Of a stretch of DNA of 64,000 nt, positions 24,945 through 34,447 are shown in pieces. A program made the translations under genes and the position numbers. The DNA is from NCEH01 sp002257205. GTDB lineage: Bacteria > Pseudomonadota > Alphaproteobacteria > Rhizobiales > Xanthobacteraceae. Location: the NCBI RefSeq assembly GCF_043195105.1, contig NZ_JBAFWO010000002.1. One strand, 5' to 3'. How positions within the stretch are numbered: the first letter of the stretch is position 1; each line of letters begins with the position of its first letter. A model generated the notes under the pieces. The model saw only the letters and a program-made list of their open reading frames with translations, had not been told where the DNA came from and did no database searches.

Positions 24945-26121
24945 TTTCTTCTCCCGTCGCGACATCATGAAGCTCTCGGCGCTGCTCACCGCCTCGGGCG
25001 CGCTGCCGCTGCTGAACGCCTATCAGGCCCGCGCCCAGGAGCCGGACGCCCCGGTGCGCATCGGCTACCTGCCCATCACCGACGCCACGCCGCTGCTGGT
25101 GGCGCACGCGAACGGCTATTTCGAAGCCGAAGGCATTAAGGCGGAAAAGCCGGTGCTGTTGCGCTCCTGGGCGCAGATCGTGGAGGCCTTCATCTCCGGC
25201 CAGGTCAACGTGGTGCACCTGCTCTCGCCCATCACCGTGTGGGCGCGCTTCGGCTCCAAGGCGCCGGCCAAGGTGGTGGCGTGGAACCACATGGCCGGCT
25301 CCGGCCTCACCGTGCTGCCCGAGATCAATTCCGTGAAGGAGCTCGGCGGCAAGACGGTGGCGATCCCGTTCTGGTATTCGATCCACAATGTGGTGCTCCA
25401 GGCCCTGCTGAAGGAAAACGGGCTTACCCCGGTTCGCAAGCGCACCGGTACGCCCGCCGCCAATGAGGTGAATCTCGTCATCATGGCGCCGTCCGACATG
25501 GTGCCTGCGCTCGCCACCAAGCAGGTGGCCGGCTATATCGTCGCCGAGCCGTTCAATGCGGCGGCGGAATTGCAGGGCATCGGCAAGGTGCTGCGCTTCA
25601 CCGGCGACGTGTGGAAGGACCATGCCTGCTGCGTGGTGTTCATGCATGAGCGCGACCTGACCGAGCGGCCCGAATGGTCGCAGAAGGTGGTGAACGCCAT
25701 GGTGAAGGCGCAGGTGTGGACCCGCGAGCACCGGGCCGAGACCGCCTTCCTGCTCTCCAAGGACGGGCCGAACAAATATACGCCCCACACCCAGGCCGTG
25801 CTGAACAAGGTGCTCGCCCCCGCGCCGGAGGATGTGGCGGCCTATGTGGCATCGGGGGCCATCCGACATCCCGACTGGCGCGAGAATCGCATCGATTTCC
25901 AGCCCTATCCCTATGCCAGCTACACGGAAGAGCTGGTGCGGCGCCTGAAGGGCACGCTGATCGAAGGCGACCATGCCTTCCTCGATACGCTGGATCCCGC
26001 CTTCGCGGCCAAGGACCTAGTGGACGACCGGTTCGTGAAGAAGGCGGTGCTGGCCGCCGGCGGGCTGAAGGCCTTCGGTGTGCCCGACAGCTTTGAGCGC
26101 CAGGAAGTGATCGTGGTTTGA
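24931..26121 (+). CDS. Substrate-binding protein, NrtA/SsuA-like
   Basis: This 396-residue periplasmic binding protein begins with a twin-arginine-like signal (SRRDIMKLSALLTASGALPL; mature start near residue 36). The mature domain starts VRIGYLPITDATPLLVAHANGYFEAEG, typical of NMT1/NrtA-like binding proteins. It also shows GKTVAIPFWYSIHN and the CC pair in KDHACCVVF. Length near 400 is closer to nitrate/bicarbonate binding proteins (NrtA/CmpA) than to short SsuA. A Tat signal would allow export folded. The ligand is unknown. Confidence 0.88.
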   Translation: MPTHDFFSRRDIMKLSALLTASGALPLLNAYQARAQEPDAPVRIGYLPITDATPLLVAHANGYFEAEGIKAEKPVLLRSWAQIVEAFISGQVNVVHLLSPITVWARFGSKAPAKVVAWNHMAGSGLTVLPEINSVKELGGKTVAIPFWYSIHNVVLQALLKENGLTPVRKRTGTPAANEVNLVIMAPSDMVPALATKQVAGYIVAEPFNAAAELQGIGKVLRFTGDVWKDHACCVVFMHERDLTERPEWSQKVVNAMVKAQVWTREHRAETAFLLSKDGPNKYTPHTQAVLNKVLAPAPEDVAAYVASGAIRHPDWRENRIDFQPYPYASYTEELVRRLKGTLIEGDHAFLDTLDPAFAAKDLVDDRFVKKAVLAAGGLKAFGVPDSFERQEVIVV

Positions 26122-26375
26122 TCCCCCTCTCCCCGTCGGGGAGAGGGCTGGGGTGAGGGGGGCGTGAGTGGTCTCACCCCTCACCCGCCCGCTGCGCGGT
26201 CGACCTCTCCCCGTGGGGGAGAGGTGGGGCGGGGTGGCGAACTTGCCGGCCGATGCCCTGATTGGGTGAGGAGCAAAAGTTCCCCCTCTCCCCGTCGGGG
26301 AGAGGGCTGGGGTGAGGGGCGCGAGCGGGGTGTTGAAACCTTCGTCGATGATTTTTCCTAGGGTATAAGCCGAGC
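26122..26375. repeat. REP-like palindromic array between binding protein and permease genes
   Basis: Two identical 38-base copies (26123-26160 and 26282-26319, CCCCTCTCCCCGTCGGGGAG...) flank an inverted, divergent copy (about 26174-26236) with the core CCTCTCCCCGTGGGGGAGAGG. Each copy can form a CTCTCCCC/GGGGAGAG hairpin. Such elements are common dispersed intergenic repeats in this order. The array splits an otherwise tight operon and may affect expression of the permease. Confidence 0.88.
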
Positions 26376-27215
26376 ATGACGCACCAGCAGACCACACCAA
26401 CCGTTGCGCTTGGGCCTGCCGCCGCGGTCGTGTCTACATCCGGTCGAGCCACGGTCGGGCGCGCGTTCGCGGTGCGGCTGGCACTCGGCCTCGGCGGGTT
26501 GGCGCTGGTGTTCATCCTGTGGTGGATCGGCACCGACGTGCTGGCGCAGAAGGGCTCGTTCCTGGCCCGCTTCTCGCCGCTCACCGCCGTGCCGGCGCTG
26601 TTCGACCTGCTGCTGCATTCCGATTTGCCGCTGCACGTGGTGATGAGCTTGCAACGCATCTTCGTCGGCCTCGGCTTTGCCCTGCTGATCGGCGTGCCGC
26701 TGGGGTTGGCGGTGGGCAGTTTCCAGGTGGTGGAGGCGGCGACCAGCCCGGCGTTCCAATTCCTGCGCATGATCTCGCCGCTATCCTGGATGCCGATCGC
26801 GGTGATGGTGTTCGGGGTGGGCGACAAGCCGATCTATTTCCTGCTCACCTTCGCCGCCGTGTGGCCGATCCTGCTGAGCACTGCCGCGGGCGTGCGCGCG
26901 CTTGATCCGCGCTGGCTTCAGCTTTCGCGCAGCCTTGCCGCGACGCCACTGGAGACCTTGTGGCGGGTGGTGGTGCCGGGCGTGCTCGGCCATGTGCTGA
27001 CCGGGGTGCGGCTTGCCATCGGCATTTTGTGGATCGTGCTTGTGCCGTGCGAGATGCTCGGGGTTTCGGCCGGGCTCGGCTATTTCATCCTCGATACGCG
27101 CGACCGGCTCGCCTATTCCGAACTGATGGCGACCGTGCTGCTGATCGGCATCCTCGGCTTCGCCCTCGATAGCCTCGCGCGGTCGCTCTATAGGATCTGG
27201 GCGCCGGGAGGCTGA
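26376..27215 (+). CDS. ABC importer permease, SsuC/NrtB type
   Basis: This 279-residue membrane protein has a polar N-terminal tail of about 30 residues, then six predicted helices. The EAA-like coupling loop (AAGVRALDPRWLQLSRSLAATPLETLWRVVVPG region, about 170-205) is typical of nitrate/sulfonate importers. It completes the importer begun at 24144, although 254 bp of repeat sequence separates it from the binding-protein gene. Confidence 0.92.
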   Translation: MTHQQTTPTVALGPAAAVVSTSGRATVGRAFAVRLALGLGGLALVFILWWIGTDVLAQKGSFLARFSPLTAVPALFDLLLHSDLPLHVVMSLQRIFVGLGFALLIGVPLGLAVGSFQVVEAATSPAFQFLRMISPLSWMPIAVMVFGVGDKPIYFLLTFAAVWPILLSTAAGVRALDPRWLQLSRSLAATPLETLWRVVVPGVLGHVLTGVRLAIGILWIVLVPCEMLGVSAGLGYFILDTRDRLAYSELMATVLLIGILGFALDSLARSLYRIWAPGG

Positions 27216-27258
27216 GGCCGTCGCGCCCAGTTCGGCGGGATGAGCACGGCTGAGGGCG

Positions 27259-27720
27259 CTATTTCGCTTTGCCCTCGGTTTTCTTCTCGCTCTTCTTTTT
27301 CGACTTCTTCGCTTTTTCGGCGGTCTTCTCGCCGTATTTCATCCCCTCTAGCTTCATGCCGTCGGGGTCGAGGAAGAAGACGGCGTAATAATCCTCGTAA
27401 TATTCGCTCGCGGGATCGACGATTTCCACCTTCTCCTGCTTCAGGAAGGCTTGGAGATCATCCACATCCTGGCGGCTGCGCAGTTCGAACGCATAATGGT
27501 GGAAGCCCACGTCGCCGATGCGATATTTGTGCTTTCGGCCTTCTTCATCGCACGGCCCGATCCAATAGCGGGTCTTGCCGTTGGTCCAGCCGATCATGTC
27601 GCCATAATCGCCCAGCACCTCGAAGCCGAGAAATGCGAACAGGCGGCCGTAGAAGGCCTTCGATTTTTCGTAATCGCTGACGCGGACCACCAGATGGTCG
27701 ATGCCCACAACCTGAACCAT
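27259..27720 (-). CDS. Glyoxalase/bleomycin-resistance (VOC) family protein
   Basis: This 153-residue vicinal-oxygen-chelate protein has GIDHLVVRVSDYEKSKAFYGRLF at the start, VGFHHYAFEL in the middle and FFLDPDGMKLEGMKYG at the end of the fold. H8, H77-H78 and E128 region are likely metal ligands. It has an unusual Lys/Glu-rich C-terminal tail of about 20 residues (KKSKKKSEKK). The reaction is unknown. It converges on the ABC permease gene and is divergent from crtY. Confidence 0.82.
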   Translation of the reverse strand: MVQVVGIDHLVVRVSDYEKSKAFYGRLFAFLGFEVLGDYGDMIGWTNGKTRYWIGPCDEEGRKHKYRIGDVGFHHYAFELRSRQDVDDLQAFLKQEKVEIVDPASEYYEDYYAVFFLDPDGMKLEGMKYGEKTAEKAKKSKKKSEKKTEGKAK

Positions 27721-27896
27721 GGCCGCTCTCCTGCCTGCCCCGAGAACCAATGTATGGCGGGCCGCCGGGTTCCGGAATGACCGGGGTCAATCTGTCGGGG
27801 CACCGCGCTTCGTTGCGTTCGGCGCGTGCGGTCTTGTATCCGCCACGCGGGCGTGAGAGCCATGGTCCGGTGCAAGACGCGGGAGATAGGCCGGCG

Positions 27897-29036
27897 ATGG
27901 ATATGGTGCTGGTGGGCGGCGGGCTCGCCAATGTGCTGCTCGCCCTGCGGCTGAAGCAGGCGCGGCCGGATCTGGAGCTGGCCGTATTGGAGGCGGGACC
28001 GGACATTGGCGGCAATCACACCTGGTCGTTCCACCCGTCCGACGTGACGCCCGCGCAGCTGGATTTTCTCGATCCCATGATCATTGCGCGCTGGCAGGGG
28101 CATAGCGTGCGCTTTCCCGCGCGACGCCGGGTGCTTGAGGGCGGCTATGCCTCCATCGCCTCCCACCGCCTGGCCGAAGTGGCGCGGGAGAGACTTGGTC
28201 CGGCCTTGCGCACGAATACGCGGGTCGTCGAACTCCATGCCGACCGCGTGGTGCTGGAGGGCGGCGAGACGATCGCCGCCCTCACGGTGGTGGACGGGCG
28301 CGGGCCGGGCGAAAGTCCGGGCCTGATGCTCGGCTATCAGAAGTTTCTCGGCCTGGAAGTGCGGCTCGCCGCGCCGCACGGGCTGAGCGGGCCGGTGATC
28401 ATGGATGCCACCGTATCCCAGCTCGACGGCTATCGCTTCGTCTATCTGCTGCCCTTCACCGCCGATACGGTGCTGATCGAGGACACCTATTATGCCGATG
28501 GGCCGGCGCTCGACGGCGGCGCGCTGCGCGCGCGCATCCTGGCTTATGCGCGCGCCCAGGGATGGCAGGTGGAAGAGGTTTTGCGCGCGGAGGAGGGCGT
28601 CCTTCCCATCGCGCTCGGCGGCGATCTTGAGGCCTTCTGGCGTGCGGGGCCGGCAGGGGTGGTGCGCTCCGGCCTGCGCGCGGCCCTGTTTCACCCCACC
28701 ACCGGCTATTCGCTGCCGGATGCCATGGCGCTTGCGGACCTCGTCGCCGGCAGCCGCGACCTGTCGGGGGCGGCGCTGGCGGATCTGGTCAAGCGGCACG
28801 CGCTCGCCACGTGGGACCGGCGCGGCTTCTTTCGCCTGCTCAACCGCATGCTGTTCCGCGCCGCCGCACCCGACCAGCGCTACACCATTCTTCAGCGTTT
28901 CTATGGCCTTCCGGAACCCCTCATCGCGCGTTTTTATGCCGGGCGCCCGAGGCTGGCGGACAAGGCCCGCATCCTCACCGGGCGCCCGCCCGTGCCCATA
29001 GGCGCGGCGCTGCGCTGCCTGCCGGAACGCGCCTGA
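27897..29036 (+). CDS. crtY: Lycopene beta-cyclase
   Basis: This 379-residue flavoprotein cyclises lycopene to beta-carotene. It has the dinucleotide-binding motif VLVGGGLANVLLALRL at residues 4-19, NHTWSFH, VVDGRGP, GYQKFLGLEVRL, PTTGYSLPDA and the FYGLPEPLIARFYAGR C-terminal block, all standard for CrtY. The ATG at 27897 has GGGAGATAGG upstream. It is the first gene of the plus-strand carotenoid unit crtY-crtI-crtB-crtX and is separated from crtI by 157 bp. Confidence 0.95.
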   Translation: MDMVLVGGGLANVLLALRLKQARPDLELAVLEAGPDIGGNHTWSFHPSDVTPAQLDFLDPMIIARWQGHSVRFPARRRVLEGGYASIASHRLAEVARERLGPALRTNTRVVELHADRVVLEGGETIAALTVVDGRGPGESPGLMLGYQKFLGLEVRLAAPHGLSGPVIMDATVSQLDGYRFVYLLPFTADTVLIEDTYYADGPALDGGALRARILAYARAQGWQVEEVLRAEEGVLPIALGGDLEAFWRAGPAGVVRSGLRAALFHPTTGYSLPDAMALADLVAGSRDLSGAALADLVKRHALATWDRRGFFRLLNRMLFRAAAPDQRYTILQRFYGLPEPLIARFYAGRPRLADKARILTGRPPVPIGAALRCLPERA

Positions 29037-29193
29037 TCGGGCGGCGCGCGGCGGCGGGACCTTGTGACGCTGCCGCTCGCCGAAATGTCATCCCCCAAGG
29101 GGCAATATGCATTTACCAACAAGATGCTGTATCGCAGCAGCCGGAATGCCGGCCGAATGAGATCGGCGACGTGAAACACGGGTCCCGCATGCC

Positions 29194-30747
29194 ATGATGC
29201 TGACGAAGACGCACCCCAACGGCCACCGTAAGGCAGCGGTGATCGGCTCCGGCTTCGGCGGCCTCTCGCTGGCGATCCGTCTTCAGGCGGCGGGCTTCGA
29301 CGTCACGGTCTATGAGAAGCGCGACAAGCCCGGCGGCCGCGCCTACGTCTACGAGGACCAGGGCTTTACCTTCGATGGCGGGCCGACCGTTATCACCGAC
29401 CCGAGCGCACTCGAGGAGCTGTTCGCGATCGCGGGACGCAAGCTCTCCGACTATGTGGAGCTGATCTCCATCTCGCCCTTCTACCGCCTGCTGTGGAACG
29501 ACGGCACCCAGTTCGACTATGTGAACGACCAGGAAGGGCTCGACCGGCAGATCGCCGCCCGCTCACCCGTGGACGTGGAGGGCTACCGGCGCTTCCTCGC
29601 CTATTCCAAGGCGGTGTTTGAAGAGGGCTACATCAAGCTCGGCGCCGTGCCCTTCCTCTCGTTCAAGGACATGATCCGCGCCGCGCCCCAGCTCATGCGG
29701 CTTGAGGCGTGGAAGAGCGTCTATGCCATGGTGGCGCGCTTCATCAAGGACGAGCACCTGCGCGAGGCGTTCTCGTTCCATTCGCTGCTGGTGGGCGGCA
29801 ATCCGTTCGCCACCTCCTCGATCTATGCGCTGATCCATGCGCTGGAGCGCAAATGGGGCGTTTTCTTCCCGCGCGGCGGCACCGGCGCGCTGGTGGGCGG
29901 CCTGGTGCGCCTGTTCGAGGATCTCGGCGGCACGGTGAAGCTCTCCGCGCCGGTGGACGAAATCGTGGTGGAGAATGGCCGCGCCACCGGCGTGCGCATG
30001 GCCGACGGCAGCGTGACGAAATTCGACCTCGTCGCCTCCAATGCGGACGTGGTGCACACCTATGCCAAGCTGCTGCGCAATACCCCGCGCGGCAAGGCCG
30101 AGGGCAAGCGGCTTGGCAAGATGCGCCATTCCATGTCGCTGTTCGTGATCTATTTCGGCACGAAGCGCACCTATGACCATCTCCAGCATCACACCGTGCT
30201 GTTCGGGCCGCGCTATCGCGAACTGATCGACGAGATTTTCGCCGGCCCCGCGTTGCCGGAGGATTTCTCGCTTTATCTGCACGCCCCCACCGTCACCGAT
30301 CCGAGCCTCGCGCCGGAGGGCTGCACCGGCTTCTATGTGCTCTCTCCCGTGCCCCATCTCGGCAAGGCGGATATCGACTGGGATGTGGAAGGGCCGAAAT
30401 ATCGCGACCGCATCCTCGATTATCTGGAAGCCCGCCTGCTGCCGGGACTGAAGGCGGATCTGGTGACGAGCCGCATCCTCACCCCCTTCGGTTTTCGCGA
30501 CGAGTTGAACGCGCACATGGGTTCTGCCTTCTCGGTGGAACCGTTGTTGACGCAATCGGCCTGGTTCCGGCCGCACAATCGCGACGACAAGATCCCCAAT
30601 CTCTACATCGTCGGCGCCGGAACCCATCCGGGGGCGGGGGTGCCGGGCGTGGTCGGCTCGGCCAAGGCTACAGCCGGCCTGATCATCGCCGACTTTCCCG
30701 CCATCGCCGTGGAACGGACCGGTTCCGCGAAGGAGGGCCGGGCGTGA
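29194..30747 (+). CDS. crtI: Phytoene desaturase
   Basis: This 517-residue FAD enzyme converts phytoene to lycopene, probably in four steps. It has the N-terminal VIGSGFGGLSLAIRL and EKRDKPGGRAYVYEDQGFTFDGGPTVI region and the C-terminal bacterial phytoene dehydrogenase signature NLYIVGAGTHPGAGVPGV. Tandem ATGs (29194, 29197) leave the exact start open. Its end overlaps crtB by four bases (GTGA). Confidence 0.96.
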   Translation: MMLTKTHPNGHRKAAVIGSGFGGLSLAIRLQAAGFDVTVYEKRDKPGGRAYVYEDQGFTFDGGPTVITDPSALEELFAIAGRKLSDYVELISISPFYRLLWNDGTQFDYVNDQEGLDRQIAARSPVDVEGYRRFLAYSKAVFEEGYIKLGAVPFLSFKDMIRAAPQLMRLEAWKSVYAMVARFIKDEHLREAFSFHSLLVGGNPFATSSIYALIHALERKWGVFFPRGGTGALVGGLVRLFEDLGGTVKLSAPVDEIVVENGRATGVRMADGSVTKFDLVASNADVVHTYAKLLRNTPRGKAEGKRLGKMRHSMSLFVIYFGTKRTYDHLQHHTVLFGPRYRELIDEIFAGPALPEDFSLYLHAPTVTDPSLAPEGCTGFYVLSPVPHLGKADIDWDVEGPKYRDRILDYLEARLLPGLKADLVTSRILTPFGFRDELNAHMGSAFSVEPLLTQSAWFRPHNRDDKIPNLYIVGAGTHPGAGVPGVVGSAKATAGLIIADFPAIAVERTGSAKEGRA

Positions 30748-31667
30748 GCGAGGTTCTCACCGCGAGCGAAGCGGCCATCGCCAAGGGCTCGAAGAGCTTC
30801 GCGGCGGCGGCCAAGCTGTTCGATCCGCGCACCCGGGCGGACGCCGTGATGCTTTACGCCTGGTGCCGCCATTGCGACGATGTGGTGGACGGGCAGGAGC
30901 TGGGCCACGGCCGGGTCGCTCCGAGCGAGAGCGCACAGGCGCGCCTGGACGGGCTCTATGAAGAGACCCACCGCGCCTATCGCGGCCTGCCGAGCGCGCA
31001 TCCCGCCTTCGCCGCCTTCGCCGAGGTGATCCGCCGCAACGATATTCCCGAGCGCTATCCCCTCGATTTGCTGGAGGGCTTCCGCATGGATGTGGAGGAC
31101 CGCAAATATGAGACGATCGAGGACACGCTCTCCTATTGCTACCATGTGGCGGGCGTGGTCGGCGTGATGATGGCGCTGATCATGGGCGCACGCGACGACG
31201 AGGTGCTCCACCGGGCCTGCGATCTCGGCCTCGCCTTCCAGCTCACCAATATTTCCCGCGATGTGGTGGAGGATGCCGGCATCGGCCGGGTCTATCTGCC
31301 GGCCGACTGGCTGCGCGCCGGCGGCGTGGAGCCGGGCGAAGTCGCCTTGCCTGAGAACCGGCAGAAGGTGGCGGACGTGGTGGCGCGGCTGCTGGATCTC
31401 GCCGAGCCTTATTATGAGTCCGCCCTGATCGGCGTGCGGGCGCTGCCGTTCCGCTCGGCCTGCGCGATCACGACCGCACGGGCGGTATATCGCGCCATCG
31501 GCACCAAGGTGCGCGCGGCAGGTCCTTATGCCTGGGATGAGCGGCGCTCCACCACCAAGGGCGAGAAAATCGGCTTTGCCGCTGCGGGCGCGGTGCAGGC
31601 GGCGTTCTCGCGCCTCGCCTCCGCCGAGGTTTCCCGCCCGAAGACGCTGTGGACCCGCCCGGCATGA
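30744..31667 (+). CDS. crtB: Phytoene synthase
   Basis: This 307-residue head-to-head prenyl synthase joins two geranylgeranyl diphosphates to phytoene. Aspartate-rich motifs are RHCDDVVD (about 33-40) and NISRDVVEDAGIGRVYLP. Translation starts at GTG 30744, overlapping the crtI stop, and its own stop overlaps the crtX start (ATGA), so crtI-crtB-crtX are coupled. Confidence 0.96.
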   Translation: MSEVLTASEAAIAKGSKSFAAAAKLFDPRTRADAVMLYAWCRHCDDVVDGQELGHGRVAPSESAQARLDGLYEETHRAYRGLPSAHPAFAAFAEVIRRNDIPERYPLDLLEGFRMDVEDRKYETIEDTLSYCYHVAGVVGVMMALIMGARDDEVLHRACDLGLAFQLTNISRDVVEDAGIGRVYLPADWLRAGGVEPGEVALPENRQKVADVVARLLDLAEPYYESALIGVRALPFRSACAITTARAVYRAIGTKVRAAGPYAWDERRSTTKGEKIGFAAAGAVQAAFSRLASAEVSRPKTLWTRPA

Positions 31668-32917
31668 CCTCCCTGCATTTCGCCGTCGTCGCCCCGCCGC
31701 TCTCCGGGCATTTCAACCCGCTGATGGCGCTGTCGCGCGATCTGGTGGCGCGTGGCCATCGCGTCACATTCTTCCATATGGCGGATGCGGCGGAGATGGT
31801 GCGCGGCGCGCCGGTCGGGTTCCGCGCCGTGGGGCTTTCCAGCCATCCCGCAGGCGCGCTGAAGGCCCATCTTCACAAGCTCGCCAATCCCACCGGGCCG
31901 CTCGGCCTCCTGGCCGTGATCCGCGACACGGCTGAAATCACCGACATGCTTTGCCGCGACCTTCCGGACGCGTTTCGCGCCGAGCGCATAGATGCGGTGA
32001 TCGCCGATCAGACGGAGGCCGCCGGCGCCCTGGTGGCGCGGCATCTCAAGCTGCCGTTCGTCTCGACCGCCACCGCGCTGCCGCTCAATCGCGAGATTGG
32101 CGTTCCGCCGCCATTCGTGGACTGGCCGTACGATCCCACCGAGAAGGGCCGCTGGTGGAACGAGGGCGGCTGGCGCGTCACCGATTTCCTCATGAAGCCC
32201 ATGGCCAAGGTGGTGGCGCGGCACGCCAAAGCCTTCGGACTGGATCCGCTGGCGGACCAGGGCTTTTCGCCCCTCCTGCAAGCGGCGCAATGCGTGGCGG
32301 GGCTGGATTTCCCGCGCAGCGAACTGCCGGCCGCGTTCCATTATTGTGGCCCGTTCCGCACGCCGGAAGCCGAGGCGACGCTCGATTTCGACGTGCATGG
32401 CGACGGGCGCCCGCTGGTGTTCTGCTCGCTCGGCACCTTGCAGGGCGCGCGGGCGGATCTGTTCCAGGCGGTGGCGCGGGCGGCGCAGAAGCTGAACGTG
32501 CGGCTTGTGCTCGCCCATGGCGGGCTCTTGAGCGAAGAGGCGGCGCGGGCGCTGCCGGGCGATCCCGTCGTGCGGGCCTTCGTGCCGCAGCGCCAGGTGC
32601 TCGCCCATTGCAAAGCGGCGGTGATCCATGCCGGCTTTAACACGGTGATGGATGCGCTGAGCCTGGGCGTGCCCCTGGTGGCCATGCCCATCGCGTTCGA
32701 GCAGCCGGGCATCTCCGCGCGCCTGCTCTATAGCGGCGTCGCGCGCATTTTCCCGGCGAAGAAGGCATCGGCGCGGCGGGTGGAAGAGGCGCTCGGCCTC
32801 GTGCTGTCCGACCCCGCCTATGCCATCGCCGCACGGCGCATCCAAAGCGAGATCACCGCCAGCGGCGGGGTGAGCGAGGCGGCGGAGCTGATCGTGTCGG
32901 CGGTGGGCCGGAGATAG
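31664..32917 (+). CDS. crtX: Zeaxanthin/carotenoid glycosyltransferase
   Basis: This 417-residue GT1 (UGT-like) enzyme glycosylates hydroxylated carotenoids. It has N-terminal PPLSGHFNPLMALSRDL and the UGT signature region FVPQRQVLAHCKAAVIHAGFNT followed by MDALSLGVPLVAMP. The ATG at 31664 overlaps the crtB stop; a GTG at 31649 is less likely. It implies that the end products are carotenoid glycosides. Which sugar is used is not readable from sequence. Confidence 0.92.
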   Translation: MTSLHFAVVAPPLSGHFNPLMALSRDLVARGHRVTFFHMADAAEMVRGAPVGFRAVGLSSHPAGALKAHLHKLANPTGPLGLLAVIRDTAEITDMLCRDLPDAFRAERIDAVIADQTEAAGALVARHLKLPFVSTATALPLNREIGVPPPFVDWPYDPTEKGRWWNEGGWRVTDFLMKPMAKVVARHAKAFGLDPLADQGFSPLLQAAQCVAGLDFPRSELPAAFHYCGPFRTPEAEATLDFDVHGDGRPLVFCSLGTLQGARADLFQAVARAAQKLNVRLVLAHGGLLSEEAARALPGDPVVRAFVPQRQVLAHCKAAVIHAGFNTVMDALSLGVPLVAMPIAFEQPGISARLLYSGVARIFPAKKASARRVEEALGLVLSDPAYAIAARRIQSEITASGGVSEAAELIVSAVGRR

Positions 32918-32938
32918 GGAGAGCGCCGGGCGAAACGC

Positions 32939-33751
32939 TCAGCCGCGTCCCGCTGTATTCTCCCGCCGATATTTCGGCAGCCGCCACCACGGCACGTAGG
33001 GCGCCTCATGGTGCTCGTGGTGATAGCCGAAATGGAAGCAGGTCAGCAGCGACAGCGCATAGCCGAATTCATTGCTGCGGGCATTGTGGGTGTCGGCGAA
33101 GCCCGGCTCGCCGTGGCGATGCGGCAGATAGGTGCCGAAATAGAACAATTGCAGCGCCGAGAGCAGTGCCGGCAGCGCCCAGAACAGCAGCACGTTCACA
33201 ACCGGCGCGCCGATGATCAGGATATAGACCGCCAGCACCACGGTGAGGATGGCGAATTCGCGCCAGCCGAAATAGGTGCGCATGAAGCGCGCGAACCAGG
33301 GCCAGAAATGGTCGGGATGGTCGGCGTCGAAATCGGGATCGTCTGGCGTGCCGGAATGCCGGTGGTGGTCATGGTGCTTCGGCAGGAGGCGATCATAGCT
33401 GAAGGCCGCATAGAGGCCGAGCGCGATCCGCCCCACCCAGAGGTTGATCTTCGGCCGGAACGGCGCCAGCGAACCGTGCATGCAATCGTGCGCGATGATG
33501 AACAGGCCCACGTCAAGCCAGGTCTGGAGCGCGATCACCACCGGCGCGGCGAAGATGTCCGGCGGCGCGAGGCGCAGGAAAAACACCCCGAAGATGTGCC
33601 CGGCCAGCCAGCCGCCCATGACCAGCGCGGCGAGGCCAAGGCCGATGGCGCCCTGGCGGGCATAGGCGCGCTTCATCTCCACCGCCGCCGCGCTGGGCGC
33701 GCGCGGACGGCGTGATTTTTCGCCCGCCTGCCCCGAACGCGCGAGACTCAC
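32939..33751 (-). CDS. crtW: Beta-carotene ketolase
   Basis: This 270-residue membrane di-iron oxygenase introduces keto groups at C4/C4'. Histidine motifs HDCMHG, HHDHHRHSG, DTHNARS and the FHFGYHHEHHEAPYVPWWRLP region match CrtW; four hydrophobic segments surround them. The GTG start at 33751 overlaps the crtZ stop (GTGA), so translation is coupled; an internal ATG at 33676 (MKRAYARQ) is an alternative. It converges on crtX. Confidence 0.93.
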   Translation of the reverse strand: MSLARSGQAGEKSRRPRAPSAAAVEMKRAYARQGAIGLGLAALVMGGWLAGHIFGVFFLRLAPPDIFAAPVVIALQTWLDVGLFIIAHDCMHGSLAPFRPKINLWVGRIALGLYAAFSYDRLLPKHHDHHRHSGTPDDPDFDADHPDHFWPWFARFMRTYFGWREFAILTVVLAVYILIIGAPVVNVLLFWALPALLSALQLFYFGTYLPHRHGEPGFADTHNARSNEFGYALSLLTCFHFGYHHEHHEAPYVPWWRLPKYRRENTAGRG

Positions 33752-34245
33752 GAACGGGTGTCCAGGTTTTTGAGCGAACCGCCATGGGTTTCGCGCAATT
33801 GGTCGCGCAGCTTCTGCACCGGCTGGGCATAGAGGAAGCCGAAGGAAACGCAGCCCTCCTTGCCGTCCACCGCATGGTGCAGCCGATGCGCCTGCACGAG
33901 GCGCTTGAGATAGCCGTTGCGCGGCACATAGCGGAACGGCCAGCGCTGGTGGGTCAGTCCGTCATGCACGAAGAAATACAGGAAGCCGTAGACCGTCATG
34001 CCCACGCCCACCCAATAGAGTGGGCCGAACCCGTTCGATCCATAGATGATCAGGCCGATGGCGAGCAAAGCGAACACGACGGCATAGAGGTCATTGCGCT
34101 CGAACACATCCTCGTGCGGCTCGTGGTGGGAGCGATGCCAGCCCCAGCCCCAGCCGTGCATGATGTATTTGTGCGCCGCCCAGGCGACACCTTCCATGAT
34201 GGCGACGGTGACGAGGACGATCAGCGTATTCAAGGCAATGGTCAT
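33748..34245 (-). CDS. crtZ: Beta-carotene hydroxylase
   Basis: This 165-residue fatty-acid-hydroxylase-superfamily enzyme adds 3/3'-hydroxyls. It has the expected His motifs HKYIMHG, HRSHHEPHEDVFERND, HDGLTHQRWPFRYVP and HRLHHAVDGKEGCVSFGFLY, and the length is usual for CrtZ. It is coupled to crtW and lies about 200 bp downstream of the ABC permease gene on the same strand. No strong ribosome binding site is seen before ATG 34245. Confidence 0.94.
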   Translation of the reverse strand: MTIALNTLIVLVTVAIMEGVAWAAHKYIMHGWGWGWHRSHHEPHEDVFERNDLYAVVFALLAIGLIIYGSNGFGPLYWVGVGMTVYGFLYFFVHDGLTHQRWPFRYVPRNGYLKRLVQAHRLHHAVDGKEGCVSFGFLYAQPVQKLRDQLRETHGGSLKNLDTRS

Positions 34246-34447
34246 GGTTCAAACTCAGGTTCAGGACGCCCGCCCCGGATGCTGGAGGCCGGTTTCCGGC
34301 TCCAGCAGGATTCCGGAACTGCGGGCGCAAAAAATGCCCCATGCATGCGAGCAAAATGCGGACCCGCGTGCCTTGTTCTGCCTCAAGGTTCACTCTCAAG
34401 CCCGGCCTTTGGGCTCGCCTTGCCGCGCGGCCGCCGCGCACGATGCT

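Noticed and set aside
26017..26827. Several minus-strand ORFs across the REP-like array
   Set aside because: They arise from the palindromic repeats and the antisense of the permease gene.
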